This document shows positions 51,569 to 59,258 of a DNA stretch of 64,000 bases, in pieces. How positions within the stretch are numbered: position 1 is the stretch's first letter; each line of letters begins with the position of its first letter. Below the pieces are notes generated by a model that was given only the letters and a program-made list of their open reading frames with translations, was not told where the DNA came from and made no database searches. Origin of the DNA: an uncultured Hymenobacter sp. (GTDB lineage: Bacteria; Bacteroidota; Bacteroidia; Cytophagales; Hymenobacteraceae); the NCBI GenBank assembly GCA_913776615.1, contig CAJYPK010000027.1:1-64000 (forward strand), in the 5' to 3' direction. The translations under genes and the position numbers were made by a program.

Positions 51569-52774
51569 CTAGTATTTATAGATAAAGGCCACCCCGAGGG
51601 TAGATTGGCTCCGTTGGCCCAGCCCGTCGGAATTCTCGTAGTAGTTGACCGGCGCGGTATCAATCCGAAACTCGGGCTTCAGCGTGAGCTTGCCCGAGGC
51701 CAGCGTGATGGGGGCCGTCACGGTCAGCGAGTTGTTCACCGTCTGCAGGTAGCGTACGCCGTGCTTGTCCTCGAAATGCTCGTAGCGTACGCCCAGGCCC
51801 ACCACGTCGCTAAAGGCGTAGTTGCTGTACAGCGCCACCCCGCCCCAGGTCGGCTGCGCGCTGCCAAACTTATCGGCAACCAGGGTTTCCTGCGCCGCGC
51901 TGCCGGGGCGGAAATCGTAACGCCCGTAGGCCGCGTTGAGGCCCAGGTAAAATTTGGAGGTGACTTGGTAGTTGGCCGTTACGTCGTACAGATTGCGCAC
52001 GTAGTTGCCAAACGGAGCCGGTAGGGTGTTGGCTTTGACTAAGCTGTTGAGATAGGTGTCGTCGGCGTAGCCGCCAATCCAGTTCAGGTACACCGTGCAG
52101 GTAGACAGCGGCTTAAACATAAACTGGCCGACGAGCGACTTCTGCGTATTATCGTCGGTGAGGTTGTCCCAGTTATTGACCACGCCCAGCATCAGCGCGG
52201 CCCGGTCGTTGAAGCTGTAGGCCGCTTTCAGCCCCACGTGGTAGAAAGGCCCGTTATTGAAGAGGTTGGATAGCGAGTAGTTGTAGTTGAGCGGCGCGTC
52301 AATTACTTCGTAGCCAATGTGGGTACCGAACTGCCCCACCGTGAAGCTCAGCTTCGGCGTAGCCCGGTACGTGAAGTACGCCTGCTTGATGGCCGCCGAG
52401 GTGCCGTAGAGCGCCGCCGAGTAGGGGGCCTGCGGGCGGTAGAGGTTTAGCGCGCCGGTGGTATTGCCGAAGTTACCCAGCTCCGCATTCGGCCCAAAGG
52501 TCAGGTCAATGACGACGTCTGACTTGCGGTTGGAATAGGTAAACTTGGTTTGCACCAGCCCCAGCGCAAATTGGTCGGGGAGCCGATCGAAGGCCCGGCC
52601 CGCCAGCTGGTCCACGCCCAGTAGGTTGCCCGATTTGGGCCGGTTGAACGCCGTGAGGTAATACGAGTCGATGTAGCCCGAAATGCTCAGCTTGCCGACG
52701 TCAGTAGAGTCGGTCTGGGCCATTGCCGGCGCAGCGCCGAGGGTGAGTAATGTAGCGAGTACCGATTTTCTCAT
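51569..52774 (-). CDS. Outer-membrane beta-barrel porin (BBP2 type)
   Basis: Protein of 401 residues with a signal peptide ending near APAMAQ. The body is built of amphipathic strands with aromatic girdles (LSISGYIDSYYLTAFNRPKS, KQAYFTYRATPKLSFTVGQF, YEVIDAPLNYNYSLSNL) and ends in LGVAFIYKY, an aromatic C-terminal strand typical of barrels. It looks like the putative porin family OmpL/BBP2 often found next to Amt transporters in Bacteroidota. Probably lets small polar solutes pass the outer membrane. It is the first gene of the porin-DUF4468-amtB operon. Confidence 0.85.
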   Translation of the reverse strand: MRKSVLATLLTLGAAPAMAQTDSTDVGKLSISGYIDSYYLTAFNRPKSGNLLGVDQLAGRAFDRLPDQFALGLVQTKFTYSNRKSDVVIDLTFGPNAELGNFGNTTGALNLYRPQAPYSAALYGTSAAIKQAYFTYRATPKLSFTVGQFGTHIGYEVIDAPLNYNYSLSNLFNNGPFYHVGLKAAYSFNDRAALMLGVVNNWDNLTDDNTQKSLVGQFMFKPLSTCTVYLNWIGGYADDTYLNSLVKANTLPAPFGNYVRNLYDVTANYQVTSKFYLGLNAAYGRYDFRPGSAAQETLVADKFGSAQPTWGGVALYSNYAFSDVVGLGVRYEHFEDKHGVRYLQTVNNSLTVTAPITLASGKLTLKPEFRIDTAPVNYYENSDGLGQRSQSTLGVAFIYKY

Positions 52775-52995
52775 GGATTTTATGGATTGGGTAGACGGGT
52801 AAAAACTAATTCTTGGAAAGAAAAATGACTTTTAGGTAGCAGTAAGGGCAACTGTCTAAAATGACCTGTCTGGTAAAATATCCTATGAGTTTTAGCGGTA
52901 GCGGCTTCTAAAATTTAGGTGAGAGCAAAGTAGTTTATCTAATTTAAGAAACAATGCCCTGAAAAATCAGGGTGTTTTCTCGTAAACGTCTTCGG

Positions 52996-53033
52996 CAAAA
53001 GTAGCGGAGTCAGGCACATTCGCAAGCGCTTGC
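52996..53033 (-). promoter_or_regulatory. Promoter with palindromic operator for the porin-amtB operon
   Basis: On the minus strand, TTG (53025-53023), 19 bases, then TACTTTTG (53003-52996). The -33 TTG lies inside the perfect 12-base palindrome GCAAGCGCTTGC (53022-53033), a LacI/GalR-like operator shape, so a repressor bound there would block the promoter. No LacI-family gene is in the window. Confidence 0.5.
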
Positions 53034-53353
53034 AATAGAGTTTGAAAAAAAATATTTTAGCGAAAAAAGTATTTTTTGAAATAAATAAATTAGACTACCT
53101 AATAGACTGCTGTGCACCTGCGGCAACTCTGACATCGTGCGAGCCGAGATGCGGGAGAGGCTATAAGCTGAGGCAGGCCAGTGTTAAGCCGGTGTTTCGC
53201 GGGTAGCCATAATTTGGGTGGTGGATAATTTTTGGGGTGTTATAAGCAGAATGACCCTGTGTAGTAGAGGGTAATGAGTCAGCTCAGGGGTAAATTTTGG
53301 AAAAAGGCCCATTTTTTAGGGGTATGAGCCACTAAAACGAGCTTTCTCCGCTT

Positions 53354-53361
53354 TACCTTTG
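53354..53361 (+). promoter_or_regulatory. Candidate -7 element for glnN
   Basis: TACCTTTG fits TAnnTTTG and would give a leader of about 30 bases before the ATG at 53400. No good -33 TTG stands at the right distance, so an activator may be needed. Confidence 0.35.
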
Positions 53362-53399
53362 CCACAGTTTCTCCCTTTTCTCATTTTCTGCTTGCAGGT

Positions 53400-55589
53400 A
53401 TGGCCATTCTTCGCTTTAAAGCTCTCGAACTCGTTGACCAGCGCCAAGCGCTGACGGTAAAGCCCGTGGCTAACCGCCGCTCTGACTCGTACGGGCAAAA
53501 TGTGTTTAACCTTGAAGCGATGCGGGCCAACATGCCCGGCGAGTATTTCAAGAAACTGCAAGCGGCCATCAAGCACGGCACGCCCGTGGAGCGCAACGTA
53601 GCCGACGCCGTGGCTTCGGCCATGAAAACCTGGGCCATGGCCAAGGGCGCTACCCACTACACCCACTGGTTCCAGCCCCTCACCGGTGCTACCGCCGAGA
53701 AGCACGACTCGTTCTTCGACCTCAACTCCGACGGCCGGCCGATCGAAAACTTCAAAGGCTCGGCGCTGGTGCAGCAGGAGCCCGATGCGTCGTCGTTCCC
53801 CAACGGTGGTATCCGCAACACCTTCGAGGCCCGCGGCTACACCGCCTGGGATCCCACTTCGCCCGCCTTCATCATCGAAACGGTAGGTGCCAAGACGCTG
53901 TGCATCCCCACGATTTTCGTGGCCTACACCGGCGAGGCACTCGACTATAAGGCCCCGCTGCTCAAATCGCTGGCCGTGCTCGAAAAAGCCGCCGTGGACG
54001 TGTGCCAGTACTTCGACAAAGACGTACAGCGCGTGAACACCACGCTCGGCATCGAGCAGGAGTACTTCCTGGTTGACAAAGCGCTCTTCGACGCCCGTCC
54101 CGACCTCGTGATGACCGGCCGCACGCTCTTCGGCCACTCTTCGGCCAAGGGCCAGCAGCTCGAAGACCACTACTTCGGCTCGATTCCGCCCCGCGTGCAT
54201 GCCTTCATGTTCGAATTCGAGGAAGAAGCTAACTCGCTCGGCATTCCGCTGCGTACCCGTCACAACGAAGTGGCTCCCAACCAGTTTGAGTGCGCTCCCA
54301 CTTTTGAGGACGCCAACCTGGCCATCGACCACAACCAGCTGTTGATGGACGTGATGGACCGCGTGGCCCTCAAGCACAACTTCAAGGTGCTGCTGCACGA
54401 GAAGCCCTTCGCTGGCGTCAACGGCTCGGGTAAGCACAACAACTGGGCCATGAGCACCGACACGGGCGTCAACCTGCTCGCCCCCGGTAAGCGTCCCAAA
54501 GAAAACCTCCAGTTCCTGGCCTTCTTCATCACGACCGTGAAGGCCGTGCACCGCTACGGCGACCTGCTGCGCGCCAGCATCGCCTCGGCTAGCAACGACC
54601 ACCGCCTCGGTGCCAACGAAGCCCCGCCCGCTATCATGTCGGTGTTCCTGGGCTCGATGCTCGACGGCGTACTCGACGAGCTGGAGCGCACCGCCAAGCT
54701 GCCGCTCGACAAGGGCGACAACATCTACCTCAAGCTGGGCATCGACAAGATTCCGGCCATCATCCTCGACAACACCGACCGCAACCGCACCTCGCCGTTC
54801 GCCTTCACCGGCAACAAATTCGAGCTGCGCGCCGTAGGCTCGTCGGCCAACTGCTCGTCGGCCATGACGGCCCTCAACGCCATCGTAGCCGACCAGCTGA
54901 TCGACTTCAAAAACGAAGTGGATGAGCTGATCGCCCAAGGCAAGAAAAAAGAGGTTGCTATCGTTGACGTACTGCGCAGCTACGTAATTAGCTCGAAAGA
55001 CATCCGCTTCGAAGGCAACGGCTACTCGGATGAGTGGAAAGAGGAAGCGGCCCGCCGCGGTCTCGCTAACATCCCGACGACCCCGCTGGCCCTCGACGCC
55101 ATCGTGCGCGAAGACGCTGCCGAGCTGTTTGCCCGCCACGGCATCCTCTCGCACACCGAGCTGCACGCCCGTCACGAAATTCTCCTCGAAGACTACACGA
55201 AAAAGATTCAGATTGAAAGCCGCGTGCTCGGTGATCTGGCCGTAAACCACGTGATCCCCACGGCTCTGGCCTACCAGAATAAGCTCGTGCAAAACGTGCG
55301 CGGCCTGCGCGACCTGGGTCTCGACGACGAGAACAGCGAGGTAACGGTGGAGATGATTAAATCCATCTCGGGCTACGTGTCGACCATCAAAAAGACGGTT
55401 GACGCGATGGTCGAAGCCCGCAAGGTGGCCAATAAGATTGAAGATGCCCGCGAGCGTGCCATTGCGTACTGCGACGAGGTAAAGGAAAAATTCGCGACTA
55501 TCCGTCGCGCGGCCGACAAGCTCGAACTGCTCGTCGCCGATGAGGACTGGCCCCTGGTGAAGTACCGCGAACTGTTGTTCCGGCACTAG
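53400..55589 (+). CDS. glnN: Type III glutamine synthetase
   Basis: Protein of 729 residues, the normal length of GSIII and much longer than GSI. Visible family blocks are GATHYTHWFQPLTGATAEKH, HDSFFDLNSDGRPIE, the metal-binding GIEQEYFLVDK, RTRHNEVAPNQFECAP, and HEKPFAGVNGSGKHNNWAMS (the latter two hold ammonia- and nucleotide-site residues). It makes glutamine from glutamate, ammonium and ATP in the cytoplasm. It is divergent from the porin-amtB operon, so uptake and assimilation of ammonium are arranged around one regulatory region. ATG at 53400 agrees with the conserved MAILRFKALEL start. Confidence 0.96.
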   Translation: MAILRFKALELVDQRQALTVKPVANRRSDSYGQNVFNLEAMRANMPGEYFKKLQAAIKHGTPVERNVADAVASAMKTWAMAKGATHYTHWFQPLTGATAEKHDSFFDLNSDGRPIENFKGSALVQQEPDASSFPNGGIRNTFEARGYTAWDPTSPAFIIETVGAKTLCIPTIFVAYTGEALDYKAPLLKSLAVLEKAAVDVCQYFDKDVQRVNTTLGIEQEYFLVDKALFDARPDLVMTGRTLFGHSSAKGQQLEDHYFGSIPPRVHAFMFEFEEEANSLGIPLRTRHNEVAPNQFECAPTFEDANLAIDHNQLLMDVMDRVALKHNFKVLLHEKPFAGVNGSGKHNNWAMSTDTGVNLLAPGKRPKENLQFLAFFITTVKAVHRYGDLLRASIASASNDHRLGANEAPPAIMSVFLGSMLDGVLDELERTAKLPLDKGDNIYLKLGIDKIPAIILDNTDRNRTSPFAFTGNKFELRAVGSSANCSSAMTALNAIVADQLIDFKNEVDELIAQGKKKEVAIVDVLRSYVISSKDIRFEGNGYSDEWKEEAARRGLANIPTTPLALDAIVREDAAELFARHGILSHTELHARHEILLEDYTKKIQIESRVLGDLAVNHVIPTALAYQNKLVQNVRGLRDLGLDDENSEVTVEMIKSISGYVSTIKKTVDAMVEARKVANKIEDARERAIAYCDEVKEKFATIRRAADKLELLVADEDWPLVKYRELLFRH

Positions 55590-55682
55590 CCCTCGGGTTG
55601 GAGCCACGGACCAGCGCTGGGTGGGAATTCTCGCTGCGTCCGGGTTTGGAAAGGGTCGTGCCGGGTGGCGCGGCCTTTTTTG

Positions 55683-55774
55683 TTTTCTAGTGGGGGCTGC
55701 TTGGCTAAAATTGGCCGCTGCGCGCTGCAAACGCAGTTTTCGACAGTCAGCCCCAAGCAGCCCCAACTAGAAAA
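55683..55774. repeat. Imperfect inverted repeat between glnN and the integrase
   Basis: TTTTCTAGTGGGGGCTGCTT (55683-55702 and on) and its near mirror at 55749-55774 differ by one base and a 2-base gap. A second small hairpin GTGGCA-GTT-TGCCAC follows at 55776-55790. The position beside the recombinase gene makes this spacer the best place for an attachment site, but no direct-repeat partner is visible in the window. Confidence 0.45.
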
Positions 55775-55818
55775 GGTGGCAGTTTGCCACTGTTTTTGCC
55801 ACTGAAAAGCGCCCTTAT

Positions 55819-57165
55819 TCAGGCCGCCTTGGGCAGGCGGCGGGCGGTCTGGCGGTAGGAGTCGAGCAGCTCCTGGCGGTTGATGCCCAGGTAGACGTTG
55901 AACTGGCTCTCGGTCTGGTGGCCGGTGGCCAGCATCACCAGGCGCGCCGGCACACCCTGGTAGATTTTGAGCGTGGCGTAGGTCTTGCGCCCCACGTGCA
56001 TGCCCAGCTTGAGGCGGGTCAGCCCGGCGAGCGCCGCCACGTGGGGCAGGTAGCGCCAGGGGTCGCGCACGAAGGGCAGGCAGGTAGCCAGGCCCAGCGG
56101 CCGGTACTTCTCCAGCAGGGCCACGGGCCGGAACACGTCGTCGTCGAGGTAGGGGATCAGGCCCACGACGGTGGTTTTGTTGAGGGCCTTCTCGATGAGC
56201 TCCTGCGGGGCGTTGACGTGCTGCCAGCCCAGCTCCTGGGCGTCGCCGTGACGCAGGCTGGTGTAGGCGCAGAGCAGGAACATGTCGCGGGTCCACTCGC
56301 AGCGGCTCACGTGGGCGGCCGTGCTCAGCTCGCCCCGGCCGCCGCGCCCCTCGCGGGGTGGGGGCTCAGGGAAGGCGGCGGCCAGGTGGGCCAGCACGGC
56401 AGGGGAGGCGAAGTCGAGGGCGGCGATGGCCAGCAGCTCGTCCTGGGTGAGGGCATCCTTGCCCACATAGCTGGGAGCGAGGCGCAGCACCTTGCGAAAG
56501 CCGCCGGGTACGGGTAGCTCCTGGCTCTCGGCCCAGAACAGGAAGGAGCGCAGGCGCTTGACGTAGGTGTTGAAGGTGCGCGGGCTGCGGCCGGCCACGC
56601 CGAGCATGTAGTTGCGCAGCCCGTCGTAGAAGGCCTTGGTAAGCCCCTCGAAGGTGAGGGGCTGGCGGCGGTGGGCGGCGAAGGCGGCCAGCTCCTTGCG
56701 CACGGCCCGGTGGGTCCAGATGGTGTCGGGCGAGAGCAGGCGGCCGGTGCGCACCGACACCTTTTGCTCCTCCTCGGCAATCCACTGGTCGAAGTAGTCG
56801 AGGAAGGTAAGCACGATCTTGGGCGGCGGGGGCAGCGGGGCCTGGCCGGTGCGGGCGGCCACGAGCGCGGCCACGTGCTGGGCGATGCCGGCGCGCAGCT
56901 GGTCCTTGCCCAGGGGCGCGCCCTGGGCGGCGCGGTGCAGGGCCTGGGCGGCGGCGGCGTGGTCGTCGAGCACCTGGTTGATGGCCTCGGCGTAGGCCTC
57001 GGGCTTGTCTTTGACGCGCTGGCGGCGGGTGTCCCAGTGCTTGGGCAGGCACTTCTCGCCGGCCCCCACGCGCAGGCGCTGCCCGTCCCAGCAGTAGGTA
57101 ATCTGGATTTGGGCCTGGCCGCTCTTGCTGAGCTGGCCCAGGCGCAGCTGGCAGGTTACTTCCAT
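55819..57165 (-). CDS. Tyrosine recombinase / phage-type integrase
   Basis: ATG at 57165 gives 448 residues beginning MEVTCQLRLGQLSKSG, the usual arm-binding start of Bacteroidota integrases; a start 20 codons earlier overlaps odd sequence. A SAM-like core-binding domain spans about 130-240, then the catalytic domain with Arg305 (TSLRHGDAQEL), His390 and Arg393 (HVGRKTY), His416 (ATGHQTE) and Tyr425 (NVYLGI). All catalytic residues are present, so the enzyme should be active. It is GC-rich like the host genes while the genes next to it are AT-richer. It marks the left edge of the defence island. Confidence 0.92.
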   Translation of the reverse strand: MEVTCQLRLGQLSKSGQAQIQITYCWDGQRLRVGAGEKCLPKHWDTRRQRVKDKPEAYAEAINQVLDDHAAAAQALHRAAQGAPLGKDQLRAGIAQHVAALVAARTGQAPLPPPPKIVLTFLDYFDQWIAEEEQKVSVRTGRLLSPDTIWTHRAVRKELAAFAAHRRQPLTFEGLTKAFYDGLRNYMLGVAGRSPRTFNTYVKRLRSFLFWAESQELPVPGGFRKVLRLAPSYVGKDALTQDELLAIAALDFASPAVLAHLAAAFPEPPPREGRGGRGELSTAAHVSRCEWTRDMFLLCAYTSLRHGDAQELGWQHVNAPQELIEKALNKTTVVGLIPYLDDDVFRPVALLEKYRPLGLATCLPFVRDPWRYLPHVAALAGLTRLKLGMHVGRKTYATLKIYQGVPARLVMLATGHQTESQFNVYLGINRQELLDSYRQTARRLPKAA

Positions 57166-57245
57166 AAGGCGGGCAAGGTAGGGTGAATGTGTGGAAAAGA
57201 GGATTTCACACTTCGCCCAGGGCATATGTATTGGGGTTTAGATGG

Positions 57246-57256
57246 TGTACTGTACA
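57246..57256. promoter_or_regulatory. TGTACTGTACA palindrome upstream of the Gabija operon
   Basis: TGTAC-T-GTACA, a perfect palindrome around one base, 30 bases before the gajA ATG. Ten of its eleven bases recur at 63592-63601 upstream of the other island operon, suggesting a shared operator. Confidence 0.4.
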
Positions 57257-57285
57257 TTGCTAGGAAAAAGTAAAGGAAACCATAA

Positions 57286-59241
57286 ATGAAAATCCGTTCG
57301 CTTACTCTTTCAAACTTCCGCTGCTTCGGCCCTGACCCAGTAAAAATTGAACTGGATGATTTTACGACACTTATAGGGGCTAATGGGGCTGGAAAAACCG
57401 CTATTCTGCGTGCGCTCGTGCGCATGTTTGGTGCTCGGCCTGCTGAGCGCAGACTTATTAAAGCTGATTTTCACCTTCCATCAGAAGCATTAGCCGAGGC
57501 TATATCACCAGCTCATCTCTGGTTAGAAGTAAGAATTGAGTTCCCTCCGCATGAAGCAGAAAGCCCTGTTGGTATTCCCCAGTGTTTTCACCAAGCAATT
57601 ATAGATAGGGAGAGCGGTAGTCCTTACTGTTTGATTCGCCTAGAGGGTAAATGGACTGGTACTTTGCGGGGGGAAGGAGAAATAGAAGAATTTATCTACT
57701 GGATAAAACCGGATGGTGGGGGTTTCAAAAAATACCCTATGCAAAATCACGAAAGAGGGAATATAAAAGTGTTTTATGTTCCTGCTACTCGTGACCCTAC
57801 AGCACAACTCAGGCAGGCAGTGGGGACATTGTTATACCCAGTTTTGGAGGCAGTTAACTGGACATCAGAAGTAACAGACAAAGCAGAAGAGGCTGCCGAA
57901 AGCATCCGCACTATTATAAAGGATGTACCAGGCATGAAGGAGCTAGAGAAAACTATTGGGGAGGAGTGGCGACGTCTTCAGGATTTTGAGCCTCTACGAG
58001 AAGTGTTATTACAGCCACTAAATCCCAATTTTGACTCCTTGCTTAGAAATATAGACGCTTCCTTTCAGAAGTGCGATGGCTCTCACACGCAACCAATTGA
58101 AAGGTTAAGTGATGGCCTAAGGTCTCTGTTTTATTTTGCACTTCTAGGTACTAGATTTGATATTGAACAAGAATACATTAAGGCACTCGAAAGCAAAAAG
58201 GATACAAACTTTAAGTTTGTTAAAGAAGATTTGGCTGTATTGGCCTTTTTTGCAATTGAGGAGCCTGAGAATCATTTAGCACCGCATTACTTAACGCATA
58301 TTATAGGGTTGCTGAAACGGCTTGCTGGTGCAGAATACGGTAGAAATCAAGTGTTGCTAACTAGCCAGTCTGTAGCAATCCTAGGTAGGATAGACCCAGA
58401 AGCTATTCGCCATGTGCGATACAACCATAATAATTGCACTGCAAACGTGAAAAAGCTCACATTGCCCTCGAAGGCTGATGAGGCTTTTAAGTATGTTAAA
58501 GAGGCAGTGCGAGCTTACCCGGAATTGTATTTCGCTAAGGCAGTGGTACTAGGCGAAGGTGATAGTGAGGCAGTCGTGCTACCGCGAATAGCAACTGCTC
58601 TAGGTAACCCCTTAGCAGAACAATTTATCTCTTTCGTGCCCCTGGGTGGGCGGCACGTAAACCACTTTTGGCGGCTTTTATACGACTTAGATATTCCACA
58701 TGTCACGCTACTTGACTTAGACCGAGAACGTGAAGGGGCGTATTGGCTGCGCGCCAAATACATCATTGACCAATTGATGGAATACCGTAAGGAACTACGG
58801 GTAGGAGACTTCGGCCTGTCTCAGGTGCAGTATGATGCTCTTACTAAATATACGTTGAAGGATGATATACGGGGGCTACTCCAATACTTAGAGCAGTACA
58901 ATGTATTCTTCTGCTTTCCCTTAGATCTAGATTTTTTGTTGCAAAGAACCTTTCCAGAAGTATATGAAAAAGCGCGGTTAGGGCAAAATGGGCCACAAGG
59001 ATTAGGTACACCAAAAAAAATTGCTACTGCTACGATTGCTGTGCTAAAATCTGATAGTAGTACGGGGGATTCTTATGAGCCTGAAGAGCGAGAGGCATTT
59101 GTTTGGTATGCGTATCTGTTTTTGAGCCGTAGTAAACCAGTAACTCATATAATGGCAATGAGTGAACTAGAAGACCAAACAATTAAGGACAGAGTACCGC
59201 CTGTGCTTAGTCGTTTAATCAATGCAGTGGCTACTGCTTAA
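57286..59241 (+). CDS. gajA: GajA-like OLD-family ATPase/TOPRIM nuclease (Gabija)
   Basis: Protein of 651 residues. The N-terminal ABC-type ATPase has Walker A GANGAGKT at 31-38, a signature-like SDGLRSLFYFALL and Walker B FFAIEEPENHL near 321-331. The C-terminal TOPRIM domain has LGEGDSEAVVLPRI (Glu424) and LLDLDRERE (Asp477, Asp479). This is the OLD-nuclease layout of GajA, which nicks DNA and is set off by falling nucleotide levels during phage infection. The UvrD-like gene follows 17 bases later, completing Gabija. It is longer than the Bacillus reference GajA (about 580). Its DNA is AT-richer than the flanking chromosome. Confidence 0.88.
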   Translation: MKIRSLTLSNFRCFGPDPVKIELDDFTTLIGANGAGKTAILRALVRMFGARPAERRLIKADFHLPSEALAEAISPAHLWLEVRIEFPPHEAESPVGIPQCFHQAIIDRESGSPYCLIRLEGKWTGTLRGEGEIEEFIYWIKPDGGGFKKYPMQNHERGNIKVFYVPATRDPTAQLRQAVGTLLYPVLEAVNWTSEVTDKAEEAAESIRTIIKDVPGMKELEKTIGEEWRRLQDFEPLREVLLQPLNPNFDSLLRNIDASFQKCDGSHTQPIERLSDGLRSLFYFALLGTRFDIEQEYIKALESKKDTNFKFVKEDLAVLAFFAIEEPENHLAPHYLTHIIGLLKRLAGAEYGRNQVLLTSQSVAILGRIDPEAIRHVRYNHNNCTANVKKLTLPSKADEAFKYVKEAVRAYPELYFAKAVVLGEGDSEAVVLPRIATALGNPLAEQFISFVPLGGRHVNHFWRLLYDLDIPHVTLLDLDREREGAYWLRAKYIIDQLMEYRKELRVGDFGLSQVQYDALTKYTLKDDIRGLLQYLEQYNVFFCFPLDLDFLLQRTFPEVYEKARLGQNGPQGLGTPKKIATATIAVLKSDSSTGDSYEPEEREAFVWYAYLFLSRSKPVTHIMAMSELEDQTIKDRVPPVLSRLINAVATA

Positions 59242-59258
59242 TAAAGAGGAGCAAGACG

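Larger units (their letters stand above)
52775..53399. other. AT-rich divergent regulatory region between porin and glnN
   Basis: 625 bases without a supported gene. It contains the minus-strand promoter with overlapping palindrome at 52996-53033 and a plus-strand -7 candidate at 53354. Everything else looks like untranslated spacer. Confidence 0.7.

Noticed and set aside
55683..55790. Inverted repeats beside the integrase as proven attachment site
   Set aside because: No tRNA gene and no direct-repeat partner is visible in the window, so only candidate status is justified.
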